In this document: positions 39,060 to 41,690 of the stretch, one piece after another
Position numbering within the stretch: the first letter of the stretch is position 1
Layout of the letters: each line of letters begins with the position of its first letter
From: Flavobacterium sp. MC2016-06
GTDB taxonomy: Bacteria; Bacteroidota; Bacteroidia; Flavobacteriales; Flavobacteriaceae
DNA: 41,690 bases
Direction: 5' to 3'
NCBI RefSeq assembly: GCF_009711165.2
Contig: NZ_WMID02000042.1
Location: forward strand, 1-41,690
Made by a program: the position numbers and the translations under genes
The notes under the pieces: generated by a model
Told to the model about the DNA's origin: nothing
The model's database searches: none
Seen by the model: only the letters and a program-made list of their open reading frames with translations

Positions 39060-41547
39060 TGTTTTTTTCGGGCTTGTTTTCGTCTATAACTAAGACTTTT
39101 ATTTTTTGGTATACAAATGAAATAATCAGAATCAAGATTCCTAAAAGAATGAATGAGATTATTTTTCCAGTTTCAGAAATGTTGCTGATATCGTATAAGA
39201 ATAATTTTAAAATAGTTAATCCAAGTAATGTCAAAGCAATAATTCGGAGTGTTTTAGCTTGTTTTTTGATTCCAACAATTAAGAAAACAAAAGCTAAAAT
39301 TCCCCAAAGAATAGGAAAACCTGTTTTGACTATTTTAGTTCTTGCAGTTTCAATAGAATCAGAAACTAATGTCTGGCGAATATAATCGACGTTGACTTTA
39401 TCAATCTTAAACATATCTGTTTCATGAATTTGATCTATAGTTACAGGCGAATTTAGAAGTTTAAGACCATGCAGCATTAATTCTGCGCTGGTAATATAAA
39501 TGACCATAAAAGCAGCGATCCATACAAAACGTTTCTTGCTAAACATTGAGAAAACAAGTTTTTCAGAATTCATTTTATACAATAGATATCCAAAATAGAG
39601 TGTAATTAACAGTGAAATGTAGTGTAAGTAAAACGCAATTGGCGTGCCTGTACCCAAACTTATAATGGCTTGATGTTCATTGAATGCGTAAAAAGTAAAC
39701 CAGAATGCAGATAAAAGAATATTGATTATTGCAATTAGTGTTGCGCCTTGATAACTTGTTTCGGTTTTCTTTTTTACTAAATAGCCTGCCAGTAAAGCAA
39801 AGAATACTAAATGATATACAACTGGAAGTGCTGCAGCCGAACTTGGGTTGCTTATAGCATAATTAGATTGGTAGGTAACTTCAAATAATCCGACCAAATA
39901 AGCAATTACAAAACCCAATTGAAAAATAAATTCTCTATATTTTTCTGGGTTAAATCTAAAACCAAGGAGTTCTACAGTTTCGTTTTCATTCTTTAATAAA
40001 TACCAAACAGCAAATAAAGAAATCGTTACAAATAATCCTGTTGTAAATATCGGGTTAAGTGCAATGCCTAAAACAGCATCTCCATAATAATACTTATTCC
40101 AATCCATTACCAAGCTGATTAGCATTAGACCATGTACAATTACAGAACCAAAACGATAACTGCTAATTTTTGATTTTTGCGAAAGCCACAATAATAAAAC
40201 AGCTTCTGCAGCCCAGAATAATGTAATGTAATTACCCTCAAACTGAATTGGAACGGCAAGTGTTATAAAGGTCAAGGTTAAACCAATAAGTAGATAAACC
40301 GCTCTTTTGTCTAAACCAAATTTCTTGTATAAAAACCAAGCGTAGATTAAGTTTAATAAAGCTATTGAAGCGGTAAACAATCCTCTTAATTCAGGATGAT
40401 AGCCGTCTAAAATTGTCATTCCAGCCGCGTAAAACAAAAAGGTATTACTAGCTAAAATGGTTAATTGTGCTAAAGAAAATTCTCCTTTTGTTCTGATATT
40501 ATTGATGATGTTCATCAGAATAAAAATAATATAGAATACAAAACCGAAAATTAAAGCGCCAAAATAATGAGGTTTTTCTGTTTGCAATTCCTGCGAAAGC
40601 CATCCGCCATATAATAAAACAGTAAAAATATAAGAAAGTATATTAACCAGATTCCATTTTTTATAATACGCTAAAGCTAAAATTCCGACATTCAGAATAC
40701 TGATGTAAGTAAACAAAACCACATAATTTCCTTCGCCAGTACTAACCATAAATGGAACAGCAAATCCTCCAATTAAAGAGAGAACCGCCAATTCTATTCT
40801 ATTATAAGATAACGATATTAAGGCACTGAATGCTGTAATGACTACCATTATGCTAAAAGCGACAGTTTGATTGAATAAATGATAATCATGAAAAGCGATT
40901 CCGATAGTAAAATAGAAAATCGCAATCGCGCCTGCAACAATTACAGAACTAAAAGCAGCATAATTTTCACGAAGTTTATGAGCAATTCCCATAACCAAGG
41001 CACCGCATAAGACTCCAATTCCCACACGTGCAGGTTCGTTGATCCAATCTTTATCAATAGCATATTTTACAAAATAGCTGATTCCTAAAACCAGAATTAA
41101 AACTCCAATTTTGTTGATTAGATTTTCTCCGATGAATTTCTCTAAATCTGGATTTTGCTCTTTGAAATTTTCCCAGAACGATTTCTCCGGAACAGGTACA
41201 ACATAAGGTTTTGATCCTACTTTTGGAGCAGCAGGCTGTGGAATTGCTTTATCAGAATCCATAGCAAAAACTACTTTTTCAGCTTTTGGCTCAGGAATTT
41301 CTTCTTTTATAATTGGAGTAGGAGGTTTTATTGTTTCCTGAGGTCTCTCAAATTTAATTTCTTCTTTCGGAATTATAACGGGTGGAGGAGTGACAGTTCT
41401 TTCTACTGGTTTTTCAACGGCATTGAGATTGTCTAATTTTTTACTAAGTTTTTGAATCTCGTTTTCAAGAACATAGAAACGATTTTTGATTGTATTGAGA
41501 ATGTAAACTAAAAAACAAAATAAAACAGCTAAAAGAAAAATCTCCAT
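39046..41547 (-). CDS. DUF2339 family polytopic membrane protein
   Basis: An 833-residue protein. Residue 1-15 is a membrane helix, followed by a coiled coil (about 16-45), a Pro/Glu/Lys-rich linker (about 48-110), and then more than 20 hydrophobic segments to near the C-terminus. FIGENLINKIGVLILVLGISYFVKYAIDKDWINEPARVGIG is the family's diagnostic entry, and NRIELAVLSLIGGFAVPF and FWAAEAVLLLWL recur in it. It overlaps the DUF3999 gene by 14 bp. Activity is unknown; envelope biogenesis is possible by analogy only. The start is ATG at 41547, and the remaining 143 bp to the window edge hold no gene I can see. Confidence 0.92.
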   Translation of the reverse strand: MEIFLLAVLFCFLVYILNTIKNRFYVLENEIQKLSKKLDNLNAVEKPVERTVTPPPVIIPKEEIKFERPQETIKPPTPIIKEEIPEPKAEKVVFAMDSDKAIPQPAAPKVGSKPYVVPVPEKSFWENFKEQNPDLEKFIGENLINKIGVLILVLGISYFVKYAIDKDWINEPARVGIGVLCGALVMGIAHKLRENYAAFSSVIVAGAIAIFYFTIGIAFHDYHLFNQTVAFSIMVVITAFSALISLSYNRIELAVLSLIGGFAVPFMVSTGEGNYVVLFTYISILNVGILALAYYKKWNLVNILSYIFTVLLYGGWLSQELQTEKPHYFGALIFGFVFYIIFILMNIINNIRTKGEFSLAQLTILASNTFLFYAAGMTILDGYHPELRGLFTASIALLNLIYAWFLYKKFGLDKRAVYLLIGLTLTFITLAVPIQFEGNYITLFWAAEAVLLLWLSQKSKISSYRFGSVIVHGLMLISLVMDWNKYYYGDAVLGIALNPIFTTGLFVTISLFAVWYLLKNENETVELLGFRFNPEKYREFIFQLGFVIAYLVGLFEVTYQSNYAISNPSSAAALPVVYHLVFFALLAGYLVKKKTETSYQGATLIAIINILLSAFWFTFYAFNEHQAIISLGTGTPIAFYLHYISLLITLYFGYLLYKMNSEKLVFSMFSKKRFVWIAAFMVIYITSAELMLHGLKLLNSPVTIDQIHETDMFKIDKVNVDYIRQTLVSDSIETARTKIVKTGFPILWGILAFVFLIVGIKKQAKTLRIIALTLLGLTILKLFLYDISNISETGKIISFILLGILILIISFVYQKIKVLVIDENKPEKNNETE

Positions 41548-41690
41548 GTAGTAATATGTATAATGTTATGATTTTGTAAATATAATAACATTTTGATACG
41601 AAGATGGTTTTTTAAGTCTTTTTCGTGTTAAGGAGAAAGTTAAAGTAAAAAGACTTTTCGGGCATTTAAAATGAATAACAGGTTTTGTTC

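Noticed and set aside
39059..39385. 108-residue open frame on the plus strand
   Set aside because: Antisense to the end of the DUF2339 gene and made of mirrored hydrophobic codons.

Overview
The window looks like a chromosomal segment of a Flavobacterium-type bacterium (Bacteroidota). The DNA is AT-rich, and several genes have the Bacteroidota -7 promoter box TAnnTTTG rather than a sigma-70 box. Many products belong to families typical of Flavobacteriia: DUF5683, WbqC, a 517-residue signal peptidase I, DUF2461, DUF4184, a rhodanese-thioredoxin lipoprotein and rhomboids with a C-terminal tail. Coding density is high. I see no tRNA, rRNA, prophage, insertion sequence or CRISPR array. The placement is inferred from protein families and promoters; no database search was run.

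Layout. 1-2533: a tandem heptamer array running off the left edge, then a small accessory cassette (a cytochrome P450 and an antibiotic-biosynthesis-monooxygenase-domain protein, divergent from an ArsR-type regulator across a short palindromic spacer), then REP-like DNA. 2568-10756: an alpha/beta hydrolase, the pair encoding a cysteine-free relative of the zinc-ribbon coiled-coil proteins and a Nif3-like protein, lpxK, a TPR hybrid histidine kinase behind a glyceraldehyde-3-phosphate dehydrogenase gene, and lipA. 11085-18119: a secreted M48 protease, small PH-domain and DUF4184 proteins, tonB, an ECF-like sigma factor overlapping a family-2 glycosyltransferase gene, and a murB-GNAT-PaiB run. 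18330-22682: two unrecognised secreted proteins, a large rhomboid protease and a family-4 glycosyltransferase. 22683-23068: a 386-bp block of direct and nested inverted repeats. 23069-25603: DUF2461, rhodanese-thioredoxin and recF on the minus strand. 26008-32271: a plus-strand run of membrane TPR protein, ribH, mutL, two rhomboids and an endonuclease/exonuclease/phosphatase-fold protein. 32275-37583: the minus-strand chain parA-parB-DUF5683-dapB-lepB-wbqC. 37833-41547: the DUF2339/DUF3999 membrane pair.

Most genes are housekeeping: envelope synthesis (lpxK, murB, two glycosyltransferases, tonB, lepB), cofactors (lipA, ribH), DNA maintenance (recF, mutL, parAB) and lysine/cell wall (dapB). 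The least ordinary signal is in the spacers. Several hold short tandem arrays of about 7 bp (other cases 8-9 bp) followed by a small loop and the inverted array. The unit sequence differs from place to place (GTTTCAG twice, TTAGATT, GTTTAATC, and one-sided AACTCAT and TTGGAAT), so what they share is a hairpin-with-heptad architecture and not a sequence. Other points of interest are the P450/ABM/ArsR cassette and its palindrome, a nearly identical promoter-proximal box in front of lipA and murB, a Fur-like palindrome upstream of tonB, and degenerate metal-binding or catalytic motifs in the zinc-ribbon relative, the P450 and MutL.
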